A model generated the notes under the pieces. The model did not search any database and had not been told where the DNA came from. It saw nothing but the letters and a program-made list of their open reading frames with translations. A stretch of 64,000 nt of DNA from Sulfurospirillum sp. Its GTDB lineage: Bacteria; Campylobacterota; Campylobacteria; Campylobacterales; Sulfurospirillaceae. Of this stretch, positions 17,148 to 25,451 are shown in pieces. The stretch spans positions 1 to 64,000 of the forward strand of contig JADGDR010000001.1 in the NCBI GenBank assembly GCA_016744795.1, in the 5' to 3' direction. The position numbers were made by a program, and so were the translations under genes. Within the stretch, counting starts at the first letter, position 1. Each line of letters begins with the position of its first letter.

Positions 17148-17972
17148 ATGAAAAAAATTACATGTAGACTCTGTTCTCACTATTGCCAGATTAATGATGG
17201 CCAAACTGGCATATGTGGAGTCAATTCAAATGAAAATGGAACCCTTACATGTAAGGTTTATGGTTACCCAACTGCTTTACAGGTAGACCCTATTGAGAAA
17301 AAACCACTTTATCACTTTTTGCCTCATACCAATACCCTTTCGCTTGGAACTGTTGGTTGTAATTTTAAATGTCCATTTTGTCAAAACTGGCAACTTTCAC
17401 AAACAAAAAAGTTTGATACAACAAACTATATTAGCCCAGAAGAGATAGTTAAATTAGCACTTCATCATAAGTGTGAATCTATCTCTTATACTTACAATGA
17501 ACCTACTATCTTTTTTCCTTATGCTAAAGATATAGCAATTGAAGCAAAAAAAGTAGGTTTAAAAAACATAATGGTAAGCAATGGTTTTATGTCTTCTGAA
17601 CTTTGCAACGAAATACCTACTTTCATTGATGCTATCAACATAGATATAAAATCATATAATGAAAAACACTACAAAAAAACTTTAAAAGGCTCTTTACATG
17701 TAGTCCTAGAAAATGCAAAAACTCTAAAGAAAAAAGGTTTACATGTAGAGATAACTACTCTTTATATACCAAGTCTGGATAATGAGCAAATAAATCTTAT
17801 AGCAACTTTCATTGCAGAAGAACTAGGAATTGATACTCCTTGGCATATTAGTTCTTATCATCCTGATTATAAGATGATGGAAAGCAAAAAAACACCAATT
17901 GAAAGTCTAAAAACGGCATACTCAATAGCAAAAAAACATAATATAAAAAATGTATACTTAGGAAATATTTAA
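17148..17972 (+). CDS. amrS: AmmeMemoRadiSam-type radical SAM protein (AmrS-like, short form)
   Basis: 274 aa. An N-terminal Cys-rich segment (CRLCSHYC, then GICGV) precedes the radical SAM motif CNFKCPFCQNW (about residues 72-82), followed by YTYNEPTIF and DIKSYNEKHY, all AmrS features. Typical members continue past the GNV position with a C-terminal CXXC segment; here the protein ends at NVYLGNI, so the final 50 or so residues are missing. Four near-copies of the TTTACATGTAAA palindrome lie inside the gene. The stop overlaps the start of the HIT gene (TAATG). Substrate unknown; no AmmeMemo partner (AMMECR1 or MEMO) is next to it. Confidence 0.75.
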   Translation: MKKITCRLCSHYCQINDGQTGICGVNSNENGTLTCKVYGYPTALQVDPIEKKPLYHFLPHTNTLSLGTVGCNFKCPFCQNWQLSQTKKFDTTNYISPEEIVKLALHHKCESISYTYNEPTIFFPYAKDIAIEAKKVGLKNIMVSNGFMSSELCNEIPTFIDAINIDIKSYNEKHYKKTLKGSLHVVLENAKTLKKKGLHVEITTLYIPSLDNEQINLIATFIAEELGIDTPWHISSYHPDYKMMESKKTPIESLKTAYSIAKKHNIKNVYLGNI

Positions 17973-18340
17973 TGAAAATTTACGAAAATGAACTACTTTA
18001 TGTCGAAATTGAAAAATCAGAAATACCATGGCTTAAAATTTTTCCACTTAAGAAATACAAAGAGTTAAGCGAGTGTGATACTGAAACAAAGGTTGCTTTA
18101 CTTGATGCCATGTTACTAATCGAAACGCAGATGATAAAATATTATCATCCCAAAAAAGTAAATATTGCCATGTTTGGTAATTATCTTCCTCATTTACACA
18201 TACATGTAATGGCACGTTTTGAAGAAGACTCATACTTTCCAGAGCCTATGTGGGGGAAGAAACAGAGAGATGCAAACCTTAATTTACCGTCTTTTAAGAC
18301 TTTTGTATATACAATAAAAAAGTTACTTCAAAAAACATAA
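17972..18340 (+). CDS. HIT family hydrolase
   Basis: 122 aa with the histidine triad HLHIHVMARF near residue 74, the nucleophile being the central His. HIT proteins hydrolyse or transfer nucleoside phosphates such as Ap4A or AMP-lysine. It is translationally coupled to the upstream AmrS-like gene by a TAATG overlap. The C-terminal WGKKQ region is typical of a bacterial HIT branch. Exact substrate unknown. Confidence 0.85.
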   Translation: MKIYENELLYVEIEKSEIPWLKIFPLKKYKELSECDTETKVALLDAMLLIETQMIKYYHPKKVNIAMFGNYLPHLHIHVMARFEEDSYFPEPMWGKKQRDANLNLPSFKTFVYTIKKLLQKT

Positions 18341-18421
18341 AATGTGTTAACCGTATTTTTTTAAGTTTTAAAAGTATAATCTATGATAGAATTAATCCTA
18401 AAAAATTTCTATGGAGGAAAT

Positions 18422-20017
18422 ATGAAAAAGTTACTTTTAGCAACCTTATTGTTAATAACAAGCGTTGCATTTGCTGCACCACAATACGGTGGGACATTAG
18501 TATTTGGCCGTAGTGGCGATTCAACTTCAATGGATCCAAGTCATGTAACAGATGGTGAGAGTTACTATGCTGCTACTCAGATATATGACAACTTGGTGCA
18601 ATTTAAGTATGGCACAACAGAGGTAGAACCAGCTCTTGCTAAGTCTTGGAGTGTTTCAGATGATGGGCTTGAGTATACTTTTAAATTACGTAAAGGTGTA
18701 ATGTTTAGTAAAACAAAATATTTTAAAATAGACTCTGAGTTTACTTCAAAAGATGTTGTTTTTTCTCTAGGAAGACAATTTGATGCATCTCAACCATATA
18801 ATAAAATTGGTGGTGCATTTAAATATTGGTCTGCAATGGATATGACTAATATTGTTAAATCTGTAACTGCTATTGATAAATATACTGTAAAAATTACTCT
18901 AAAGAAAAGAGAAGCTCCTTTTATCGCTAACTTAGCAATGGAATTTTCCATGATTCTATCTTCAGATTATGCTGATCAATTAGCTAAAAAAGGCAAGCAA
19001 GGAGATCTTAGTAAAAAACCTGTTGGAACTGGTCCATTTGTTTTTAAAAAATGGAGAAAAGATGATAAAATCGTATTTACTGCAAACAAAAACTACTGGA
19101 ATGGTCGTCCTTACATAGATAGACTAATCTTTAAAGTAATTACAAACAACGCTGTTAGAGCAGCTGAACTTAAAGCTGGTTCTATTCACATTATGGATTT
19201 TCCAAATCCTGCTGAAGTAGCAGATTTAGGGTCAAATGCAAAAATAAAATTAGTTAAACAAGAGGGACTAAATGTAGGTTACCTTGCATTTAATCAAGAG
19301 AAAAAACTTTTTCAAGACAAAAGAGTAAGACAGGCAATATGTTATGCAATCAATACTAAAGGTATCGTAAAAGCTGTATATGAAGGACTTGGTAAAGTTG
19401 CTACTAGCCCAATACCTCCAACAATGTGGTCTTATAACAAAAATCTTAAAGGTTATGAGTATAATCCAGAAAAAGCTAAAAAATTATTAGCTGAAGCTGG
19501 TTATCCAAATGGATTTAAAACAAATATCTGGGCTATGCCTGTTGCTCGCCCTTACAATCCAAATGGAAGAAAAGTAGCAGAAGCTATGCAAGCTGATCTT
19601 GCAAAAGTAGGCATAAAAGCAAAAATCATATCTTATGACTGGGGTACTTACCTAAAGAAATCTTCAATGGGTGAGCATGACATGGTTCTTTTAGGATGGA
19701 CTGGTGATAATGGTGATCCTGATAACTTCCTAAATGTTCTTCTAAGCGCTCATGCAGCTAAAGAAAAACCGGCTCAAAACAGAGCTTTTTGGAAAAATGC
19801 TGAGTTTACAAAGTTAATTGATGAGGCAAAAGTCATCACAGATGGAGCAAAAAGAACTAAGCTATATGAAAGAGCTCAGGTAATTTTTGAAGAAGAAGCA
19901 CCTTGGAAACCTATCGCTAATTCCATTGTAGTTGAACCAATGTTAAAAAAAGTTCATGGTTTTAAACTAGATCCCGTAGGTAAAAGAAGATTTAAAGAAG
20001 TTTGGTTAGAGAAATAA
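18422..20017 (+). CDS. dppA: Peptide ABC transporter substrate-binding protein (SBP family 5)
   Basis: About 531 aa from the ATG at 18422, which has GGAGG upstream and opens with a clean Sec signal peptide (MKKLLLATLLLITSVAFAA); the longer track ORF adds 13 residues without a signal. The DppA/OppA fold is evident from SMDPSHVTDGES, the LAKSWSVSDDGLEYTFKLRKGV stretch (family signature) and the C-terminal WKPIANS. It binds peptides or similar solutes in the periplasm for the two permeases and two ATPases encoded next. A terminator-like hairpin lies between it and the permease genes, so the binding protein is probably made in excess over the membrane parts. Confidence 0.9.
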   Translation: MKKLLLATLLLITSVAFAAPQYGGTLVFGRSGDSTSMDPSHVTDGESYYAATQIYDNLVQFKYGTTEVEPALAKSWSVSDDGLEYTFKLRKGVMFSKTKYFKIDSEFTSKDVVFSLGRQFDASQPYNKIGGAFKYWSAMDMTNIVKSVTAIDKYTVKITLKKREAPFIANLAMEFSMILSSDYADQLAKKGKQGDLSKKPVGTGPFVFKKWRKDDKIVFTANKNYWNGRPYIDRLIFKVITNNAVRAAELKAGSIHIMDFPNPAEVADLGSNAKIKLVKQEGLNVGYLAFNQEKKLFQDKRVRQAICYAINTKGIVKAVYEGLGKVATSPIPPTMWSYNKNLKGYEYNPEKAKKLLAEAGYPNGFKTNIWAMPVARPYNPNGRKVAEAMQADLAKVGIKAKIISYDWGTYLKKSSMGEHDMVLLGWTGDNGDPDNFLNVLLSAHAAKEKPAQNRAFWKNAEFTKLIDEAKVITDGAKRTKLYERAQVIFEEEAPWKPIANSIVVEPMLKKVHGFKLDPVGKRRFKEVWLEK

Positions 20018-20030
20018 CCTATGCCATATA

Positions 20031-20070
20031 AAAAAGGGTGGAGGCAGATTAATTGCCCTGCCCTTTTTTT
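20031..20070 (+). terminator. Intra-operon attenuating terminator after the binding protein gene
   Basis: AAAAAGGG pairs with CCCTTTTT, with an inner GGCA/TGCC stem and a small internal loop, ending in a run of seven T. Placed between dppA and dppB it would reduce read-through into the transporter genes, a common arrangement in ABC operons. Confidence 0.75.
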
Positions 20071-20085
20071 ATTTAAAGGACAATT

Positions 20086-21090
20086 TTGATTAGTTATATT
20101 ATAAAAAGACTTCTATGGGCAATCCCAACTCTACTTGGAGTTTCTGTCTTAGTTTTTTCCATGGTGCACTTGGCACCAGGAGATCCAGCATTAGTCATGC
20201 TTGGAGAACACGCGAATAAAGAAGCAGTTGATGCTTTAAGAGAACAGATGGGTCTTAACAAACCTCTACTTGAACAATACTATTTTTTTATAACTAGTGC
20301 CGTACAAGGTGACTTTGGAACCTCTATCATATCTGGAGAACCTGTCATAAGCGAATTTGCAGACAGATTTCCTGCTACGGTTGAGCTCTCTTTGGTTGCA
20401 CTTACATTTGCAACAATAGCTGGTCTTTTTGCAGGTATCGTTTCTGCTGTTAAAAGATATAGTTGGTTTGATTATATTAGCATGTCAACGGCACTTGCAG
20501 GTGTTTCCATGCCTGTATTTTGGCTTGGTTTAATGCTAATATATTTCTTTTCAGTTAATTTAGGGTGGCTGCCCGTTTCTGGTCGATTGGGTTATGAGTT
20601 TGATATAGACCATGTTACTGGATTTTATCTTATAGACTCACTTTTAATGAAAGATTATGCAGCTTTTTGGGATACATGTAAGCACTTATTACTCCCTGCT
20701 TTTGCACTTGGGACTATTCCAATGGCAATCATTGCTAGAATGACAAGAGCAAGCATGATTGAAGTTATGAAAGAGGACTACGTAAGAACAGCAAAAGCAA
20801 AAGGCTGTACAAAAGCGCAGGTCATTCTTATTCATGCTCTTAAAAATGCTCTTATGCCTGTTATAACAGTAATTGGCTTGATGTTAGGAACATTGTTTGC
20901 AGGGGCTATACTAACTGAAACAACATTTTCATGGCCTGGAATTGGAAAGTGGTTAGTAAATGCTGTAAATCAAAGAGATTTTCCAATCATCCAATCAACA
21001 ACTCTAATAATAGCAACTGTATTTGTCGTTATTAATATCATAGTTGACCTACTTTATGCTGTAGTAAATCCTAAAGTAAGGTTAAGCTAA
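20086..21090 (+). CDS. dppB: Peptide ABC transporter permease, DppB type
   Basis: 334 aa starting with TTG after AAAGGA. It begins YIIKRLLWAIPTLLGVSVLVF, typical of DppB/OppB, and has the GDPA segment and the EAA-loop equivalent (VRTAKAKGCTKAQVILIHALKNAL) that docks on the ATPase near residues 230-253. It forms the inner-membrane channel with DppC. The stop overlaps the start of the next gene. Confidence 0.92.
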   Translation: MISYIIKRLLWAIPTLLGVSVLVFSMVHLAPGDPALVMLGEHANKEAVDALREQMGLNKPLLEQYYFFITSAVQGDFGTSIISGEPVISEFADRFPATVELSLVALTFATIAGLFAGIVSAVKRYSWFDYISMSTALAGVSMPVFWLGLMLIYFFSVNLGWLPVSGRLGYEFDIDHVTGFYLIDSLLMKDYAAFWDTCKHLLLPAFALGTIPMAIIARMTRASMIEVMKEDYVRTAKAKGCTKAQVILIHALKNALMPVITVIGLMLGTLFAGAILTETTFSWPGIGKWLVNAVNQRDFPIIQSTTLIIATVFVVINIIVDLLYAVVNPKVRLS

Positions 21091-21962
21091 TGAATAATAA
21101 TGAAAATAAAATATTTGAATTTTATAAACAATTCAAAAAAAACAGAGTAGCATTAGTTGGAGCATATATTGTTGTAGGATTAATTCTTTGTGCTATTTTT
21201 GCACCAATTTTAACCCAATATGACCCACTCATTCAAAACTTAAGCAACCGCCTAGTTCCTCCATGTTGGAGTGATGGTGGTACATTTGCACATATATTAG
21301 GAACTGATGACTTTGGTCGAGATATGCTAACTCGTATACTCTATGGGGCTAGAATTTCCCTTGTTATTGGTATTATATCTGTTAGTATTTCACTATCTTT
21401 TGGGGTTATAATGGGAGCAGTTGCTGGCTTTTTTGGTGGTTTGACTGATCTTATCATTATGCGTATAGTAGACATCATGCTCTCTATTCCTGCTATTTTA
21501 CTTGCTATTGTTATAGTATCAATTTTAGGAGCTGACCTATTTAATGCTATGATTGCTATAGGTATTGTAGGAATTCCAACATTTGCAAGAATTGTAAGAA
21601 GTTCAGTTTTAGCAGAAAAAAACAAAGAATATGTAGTTGCAAGTTGTGTTAATGGCTCTAGTGATTTTAGACTTATTATGAGTGTAGTTCTTCCAAACTG
21701 TACAACGCCTATGATAGTTCAAGCTACTATGTGGTTTGCTTCAGCAGTTCTTGAAGCAGCGGGACTTAGTTTCTTGGGACTTGGGGCTCAACCTCCTACG
21801 CCAGAATGGGGTGCAATGCTTGCTGATTCATTACAATTTATCACTACAGCGTACTGGATGATAGTATTTCCAGGAATTGCAATTTTCTTAACAGTTATAG
21901 GATTTAACCTTGTTGGTGATGGTCTTATGGATGTTTTAGACCCTAAGTTAAAGGAGAAATAA
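21090..21962 (+). CDS. dppC: Peptide ABC transporter permease, DppC type
   Basis: 290 aa with an N-terminal soluble segment and membrane helix, the DppC signature LGTDDFGRDMLTRILYGARISL (about residues 70-91 in part) and the EAA-like loop EYVVASCVNGSSDFRLIMSVVLPN. It overlaps both neighbouring genes by one base (TAATG style coupling), so stoichiometric synthesis with DppB and DppD is expected. Confidence 0.92.
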   Translation: MNNNENKIFEFYKQFKKNRVALVGAYIVVGLILCAIFAPILTQYDPLIQNLSNRLVPPCWSDGGTFAHILGTDDFGRDMLTRILYGARISLVIGIISVSISLSFGVIMGAVAGFFGGLTDLIIMRIVDIMLSIPAILLAIVIVSILGADLFNAMIAIGIVGIPTFARIVRSSVLAEKNKEYVVASCVNGSSDFRLIMSVVLPNCTTPMIVQATMWFASAVLEAAGLSFLGLGAQPPTPEWGAMLADSLQFITTAYWMIVFPGIAIFLTVIGFNLVGDGLMDVLDPKLKEK

Positions 21963-22822
21963 TGTTATTAGAAATTAAAAACCTACTTACTTGTTTCTAC
22001 TCAGATGATGACGTAAACCGCGCAGTTGATACTGTGTCTTTTAGTATTCCCCAAGGAAAAACTGTCTGTGTTGTCGGAGAGAGTGGAAGTGGAAAGAGTA
22101 TAACATCACTTTCAATTATGGGACTAATTGAAAAACCTGGTAAGATTGTAAGTGGAGAAATTATTTTTGAGGGAATTGATCTTCTAAAACAAAGTAAAAA
22201 ATATCTTCGTTCAATCCGTGGTGATAAAATAGCTATGATTTTTCAAGAGCCTATGACCTCATTAAATCCGTCTTATACTGTTGGTTATCAACTCGATGAA
22301 GTTTTACGTCTTCACCAAAAAGATTTAAATAAAAAAGAACGTTACGAAAGAGTAATAGAGGGTTTAGAACTCGTGGCTATGCCTTATCCCCAAGAAAAAT
22401 ACGGTGAGTATCCTTTTAAACTAAGTGGGGGACAAAGACAACGTGTCATGATAGCTATGGCTATGATGTGTGAACCTAAACTTCTTATTGCTGATGAGCC
22501 AACAACTGCACTTGATGTTACAATTCAAGCACAGGTTTTAGACTTAATGAGAAAACTTCAACGAGAAAAAGGAACTTCTATACTTTTTATTACTCATGAT
22601 TTGGGTGTAGTTGCACAAATGGCTGATGAAGTTGTTGTAATGTATAGAGGTCATGTAGTTGAAAAAGCTACTGCTAAAGAGCTTTTTACAAATCCTAAAC
22701 ACCCATATACTAAAGCCCTTTTAAACTCAATTCCAAGCCCTGGAAAAGTACAAAGAAAATCAAAACTAGATACCGTAGATGAAAACGTAGATTATCTTCA
22801 GTTTTCAAAGGAGATAAGATGA
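21962..22822 (+). CDS. dppD: Peptide ABC transporter ATPase, DppD type
   Basis: 286 aa ABC ATPase with Walker A GESGSGKS (about 39-46), Q-loop FQEPMTSLNPS, signature LSGGQRQRV, Walker B LLIADEPTTALD and H-loop ITHD. The C-terminal oligopeptide-type extension is present (HPYTKALLNSIPSP). This enzyme and DppF energise import of peptides. It overlaps dppF by four bases (ATGA). Confidence 0.93.
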   Translation: MLLEIKNLLTCFYSDDDVNRAVDTVSFSIPQGKTVCVVGESGSGKSITSLSIMGLIEKPGKIVSGEIIFEGIDLLKQSKKYLRSIRGDKIAMIFQEPMTSLNPSYTVGYQLDEVLRLHQKDLNKKERYERVIEGLELVAMPYPQEKYGEYPFKLSGGQRQRVMIAMAMMCEPKLLIADEPTTALDVTIQAQVLDLMRKLQREKGTSILFITHDLGVVAQMADEVVVMYRGHVVEKATAKELFTNPKHPYTKALLNSIPSPGKVQRKSKLDTVDENVDYLQFSKEIR

Positions 22823-23607
22823 ATACTTTATTTGAAATAAAAAATCTAAAAAAGCATTATGAAGTTAACAAAGGACTTTTTGCTAAACCCACTATTATTA
22901 AAGCTGTTAATGACATAAGTTTTGAGGTAAAAAAAGGTGAAGTGTTTTCTATAGTTGGGGAGAGTGGTTGTGGAAAATCAACAACTGCAAAACTTCTTAT
23001 GACCATTGAAGAACCAACTAGTGGTGAGATTTTCTTTGAAGGTAAAGATATAACTAAGTTCAACAAAGAAGAGCTTAGAGAGTATAGAAAAAAAGTACAA
23101 ATCATCTTCCAAGACCCATACTCTTCACTTAATCCAAGATGGAAAGTGGGTAAAATTATCGCTGAACCACTTAAACTTAATAGTGATTTAAGTGCAAAAG
23201 AGATAAAAACGGAAGTACTTGCAATAATGAAAAAAGTAGGACTTGAGGAAGATTGGTATGATAGATTCCCTCATCAGTTTTCAGGTGGTCAAAGACAACG
23301 TATTGGAATTGCTCGTGCGTTAATCTTAAAACCTGAGGTTATCATTTGTGATGAACCTGTTAGTGCTTTAGATGTTTCTATTCAAGCACAAGTACTAAAT
23401 TTACTCCTTGACCTACAAAAAGAGTTTAATCTAACATATATCTTTATCTCTCATGATTTGGGTGTGGTAGAGCATATAAGTGATCAAATTACAGTTATGT
23501 ACTTTGGTGATATTGTAGAGGCTAATGACGTTGAAGGACTTTTCTCAAATCCTCAGCATGACTATACAAAACAACTTCTAAGTGCAATTCCAACTATAGA
23601 TTTTTAA
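22819..23607 (+). CDS. dppF: Peptide ABC transporter ATPase, DppF type
   Basis: 262 aa, second ATPase. It has Walker A GESGCGKS, FQDPYSSLNPRW, signature FSGGQRQRI, Walker B VIICDEPVSALD and H-loop ISHD, closing with the HDYTKQLLSAIP segment. In dipeptide and oligopeptide systems DppD and DppF form an asymmetric ATPase pair. It is the last gene before a strong perfect hairpin. Confidence 0.93.
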   Translation: MNTLFEIKNLKKHYEVNKGLFAKPTIIKAVNDISFEVKKGEVFSIVGESGCGKSTTAKLLMTIEEPTSGEIFFEGKDITKFNKEELREYRKKVQIIFQDPYSSLNPRWKVGKIIAEPLKLNSDLSAKEIKTEVLAIMKKVGLEEDWYDRFPHQFSGGQRQRIGIARALILKPEVIICDEPVSALDVSIQAQVLNLLLDLQKEFNLTYIFISHDLGVVEHISDQITVMYFGDIVEANDVEGLFSNPQHDYTKQLLSAIPTIDF

Positions 23608-23614
23608 CAAATCT

Positions 23615-23652
23615 ATCTTTACATGTAAGGAGTGTTCCTTACATGTAAAGAT
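23615..23652 (+). terminator. Perfect 17-bp hairpin terminator built from two iterated palindromes
   Basis: ATCTTTACATGTAAGGA and its exact complement TCCTTACATGTAAAGAT flank a 4-nt loop (GTGT). Each arm itself contains the palindrome TTACATGTAA that recurs across the window. It lies 7 bases past the dppF stop and ahead of the metal-export operon. No long T-run follows, so it may also act as an mRNA-stabilising stem. Confidence 0.75.
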
Positions 23653-23715
23653 TCTAAAATACAAAAATATGTATTTACATCATTTTCTAGTTAAGCTTTT
23701 TTTTAGTAGATTTTA

Positions 23716-23738
23716 TATACTATACCCCCTATACTATA
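23716..23738 (+). promoter_or_regulatory. Candidate CsoR/RcnR-type operator, direct repeat around a C-tract
   Basis: TATACTATA-CCCCC-TATACTATA sits 14 bases before the regulator start. RcnR-type operators are a G/C tract of about five or six flanked by TA-rich sequence, so position and form fit autoregulation. The flanks are an exact direct repeat rather than the more usual inverted one, and TATACT may double as the -10 box. Confidence 0.6.
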
Positions 23739-23751
23739 TAAAGGAAAATTT

Positions 23752-24051
23752 ATGGAATATTGCTGTGATGTAGAGAGAAAAAAACTCATAAATAGGATTA
23801 ACAGAATTTCAGGGCAGATAAATAGCATCAAAAACAATATTGAAGATGAATCAAATAGCTTTGAGGAAGACCCATACGAAATAGTCAGACAACTCACTGC
23901 TGTTAAAGGTGCGTTAAATGGAATGATAAGTTCTTACGTAGAACACTTTGCAAAAGGACACTTAATACAAAAGATTAAAAATGGCAATAGTGCAGAAGCA
24001 GAAGCACAAGTCGATAACTTGCTTGAAATAATCAAGGTTTTTGGAAAATGA
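23752..24051 (+). CDS. CsoR/RcnR/FrmR family metal-responsive repressor
   Basis: 99-aa all-helical DUF156 protein with the family opening RINRISGQINSIKNNIEDE and AVKGALNGMI. The Cys that CsoR, RcnR and FrmR share at about residue 36 is replaced: the sequence there reads FEEDPYEIVRQ. Instead there are adjacent Cys at residues 4-5 and His at about 64 and 69, so metal binding must differ from the textbook site. It overlaps a CDF exporter gene by four bases, the dmeR-dmeF or rcnR-rcnA type of pairing for cobalt and nickel. Confidence 0.85.
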   Translation: MEYCCDVERKKLINRINRISGQINSIKNNIEDESNSFEEDPYEIVRQLTAVKGALNGMISSYVEHFAKGHLIQKIKNGNSAEAEAQVDNLLEIIKVFGK

Positions 24052-24989
24052 AAAATTGTTCTTTTGGAACACATGAGCATAAACCACTTATAAAACAACA
24101 TCATTGTCATGACCACGACCATGATCATGGTCATTCTCACGATCATAGAGGACAAGACAAAAAAGTGTTAAAGATAGCTCTTGTAATTACTTTCATTACT
24201 ATGATTTTAGAGTTTGTAGCTGGTTTTATGGGAAATTCTTTAGCTCTTATAAGTGATGCAATTCATATGTTTACTCACTCATTTGCTCTTATTATAAGTC
24301 TAGTTGCTATTATAATAGCTAGTAAATCGGCTCCTCTTGATAAAACTTTTGGTTACTACCGTGTAGAAGTTCTTGCAGCATTTGTAAATGGTATCACCAT
24401 CGTTTTATCTATATTATGGATTCTATACGAAGCAATTGAAAGATTTTTAAATCCCGCAATTATTGATATTAAGATGTCTTTGATAGTTGCTATTATAGGA
24501 CTTGTTGTCAATATCATAACAGGATTTATTTTGATGCAAGGAGACAAAGAGAATATAAATCTAAAATCAGCATTTGTCCATATGCTTGCAGATGCTCTAT
24601 CTTCCGTGGCAATCATTTTAGGTTATATTGTAATTTACTATACTCACTGGTATTTTATAGATATTATATTGGCTTTATTGGTCTCAGCAGTTATAGGCAG
24701 ATGGGCTTATGGTATTTTAAAAGACTCTATCAATACGCTACTTGAGAGTTCTCCTGTTGATATAAAAAAAGTAAAAAAGTTTGTCTTAAATATTGATGAG
24801 AGTATTTTGGATGTACACGACATACATATATGGGAAATTACACAATATATGTTTAATCTCACAGCTCACATAAAAATAGATAATTCTTCTCTTGATAATC
24901 ACCAAGAACTAATTAAAAAGATAAATCACAAATTAGAACATGCTTTTAATATATCGCACTGTACAATTCAATTAGAATGGAAGGTTTAA
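24048..24989 (+). CDS. CDF cation efflux transporter (DmeF/CzcD-like)
   Basis: 313 aa. A His/Asp-rich N-terminal tail (HCHDHDHDHGHSHDHRG) precedes six hydrophobic segments. The metal site residues are seen in SDAIHMFTHS (helix 2) and HMLADALSSV (helix 5), giving HXXXD/HXXXD-type pairs, and a cytoplasmic C-terminal domain follows (VHDIHIWEIT). CDF proteins export zinc, cobalt, nickel or iron in exchange for protons. The HMFTH variant of helix 2 and pairing with a CsoR/RcnR-like repressor suggest cobalt/nickel (DmeF type) rather than zinc; that is inference. Confidence 0.88.
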   Translation: MKNCSFGTHEHKPLIKQHHCHDHDHDHGHSHDHRGQDKKVLKIALVITFITMILEFVAGFMGNSLALISDAIHMFTHSFALIISLVAIIIASKSAPLDKTFGYYRVEVLAAFVNGITIVLSILWILYEAIERFLNPAIIDIKMSLIVAIIGLVVNIITGFILMQGDKENINLKSAFVHMLADALSSVAIILGYIVIYYTHWYFIDIILALLVSAVIGRWAYGILKDSINTLLESSPVDIKKVKKFVLNIDESILDVHDIHIWEITQYMFNLTAHIKIDNSSLDNHQELIKKINHKLEHAFNISHCTIQLEWKV

Positions 24990-25061
24990 ATGAAATAATT
25001 TATCTTCTAATTATATAAAAAGAGTAAAATACAGTTCAATAAATTATGAAGGAATAAAATT

Positions 25062-25442
25062 TTGAAAAAAAATTTAACTTATATATTAAAAATATTTTTT
25101 TGCCTTACTCTTATGTATAATTTATCTTATGCCTGTGATGGCGATTGCATAAAGTGCCATCCAAACTTAGTTAAATCCGGTCTTTTAGATAAAGACCATC
25201 AAATTCTTTCAAAATGCATAAACTGCCATAAGATATCTTCAAATGATTTAGATAGAATGGGTTCTTTATGCGGTCAAGATTGTTGGGAATGTCATAATAT
25301 TAAAAAAGTTATGACTATTAAAAACGAAGAACATTTAGCCCTTGATTCCTGTATTGAGTGTCATAAAAAACTAGAAACAAAAGAGTCTTTTATTCAACAA
25401 AACAATTCCCTTAATAATTTATTTCATAAAAAACTATATTGA
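25062..25442 (+). CDS. Periplasmic tetraheme c-type cytochrome
   Basis: 126 aa starting with TTG after AAGGA. A Sec signal peptide ends near SYACDG. Four heme sites follow: CIKCH, CINCH, CWECH and CIECH, with extra His residues (DKDHQ, EEHLAL) as likely distal ligands. About 100 mature residues for four hemes is compact, as in small tetraheme electron carriers. It stands alone between the metal exporter and fumC (convergent). Its redox partner is not in the window. Confidence 0.8.
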   Translation: MKKNLTYILKIFFCLTLMYNLSYACDGDCIKCHPNLVKSGLLDKDHQILSKCINCHKISSNDLDRMGSLCGQDCWECHNIKKVMTIKNEEHLALDSCIECHKKLETKESFIQQNNSLNNLFHKKLY

Positions 25443-25451
25443 CTTAAGAAC

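Noticed and set aside
25440-25451. UGA ending the tetraheme cytochrome as selenocysteine
   Set aside because: No coding sense follows the UGA and there is no Cys-context or downstream hairpin; it is an ordinary stop.
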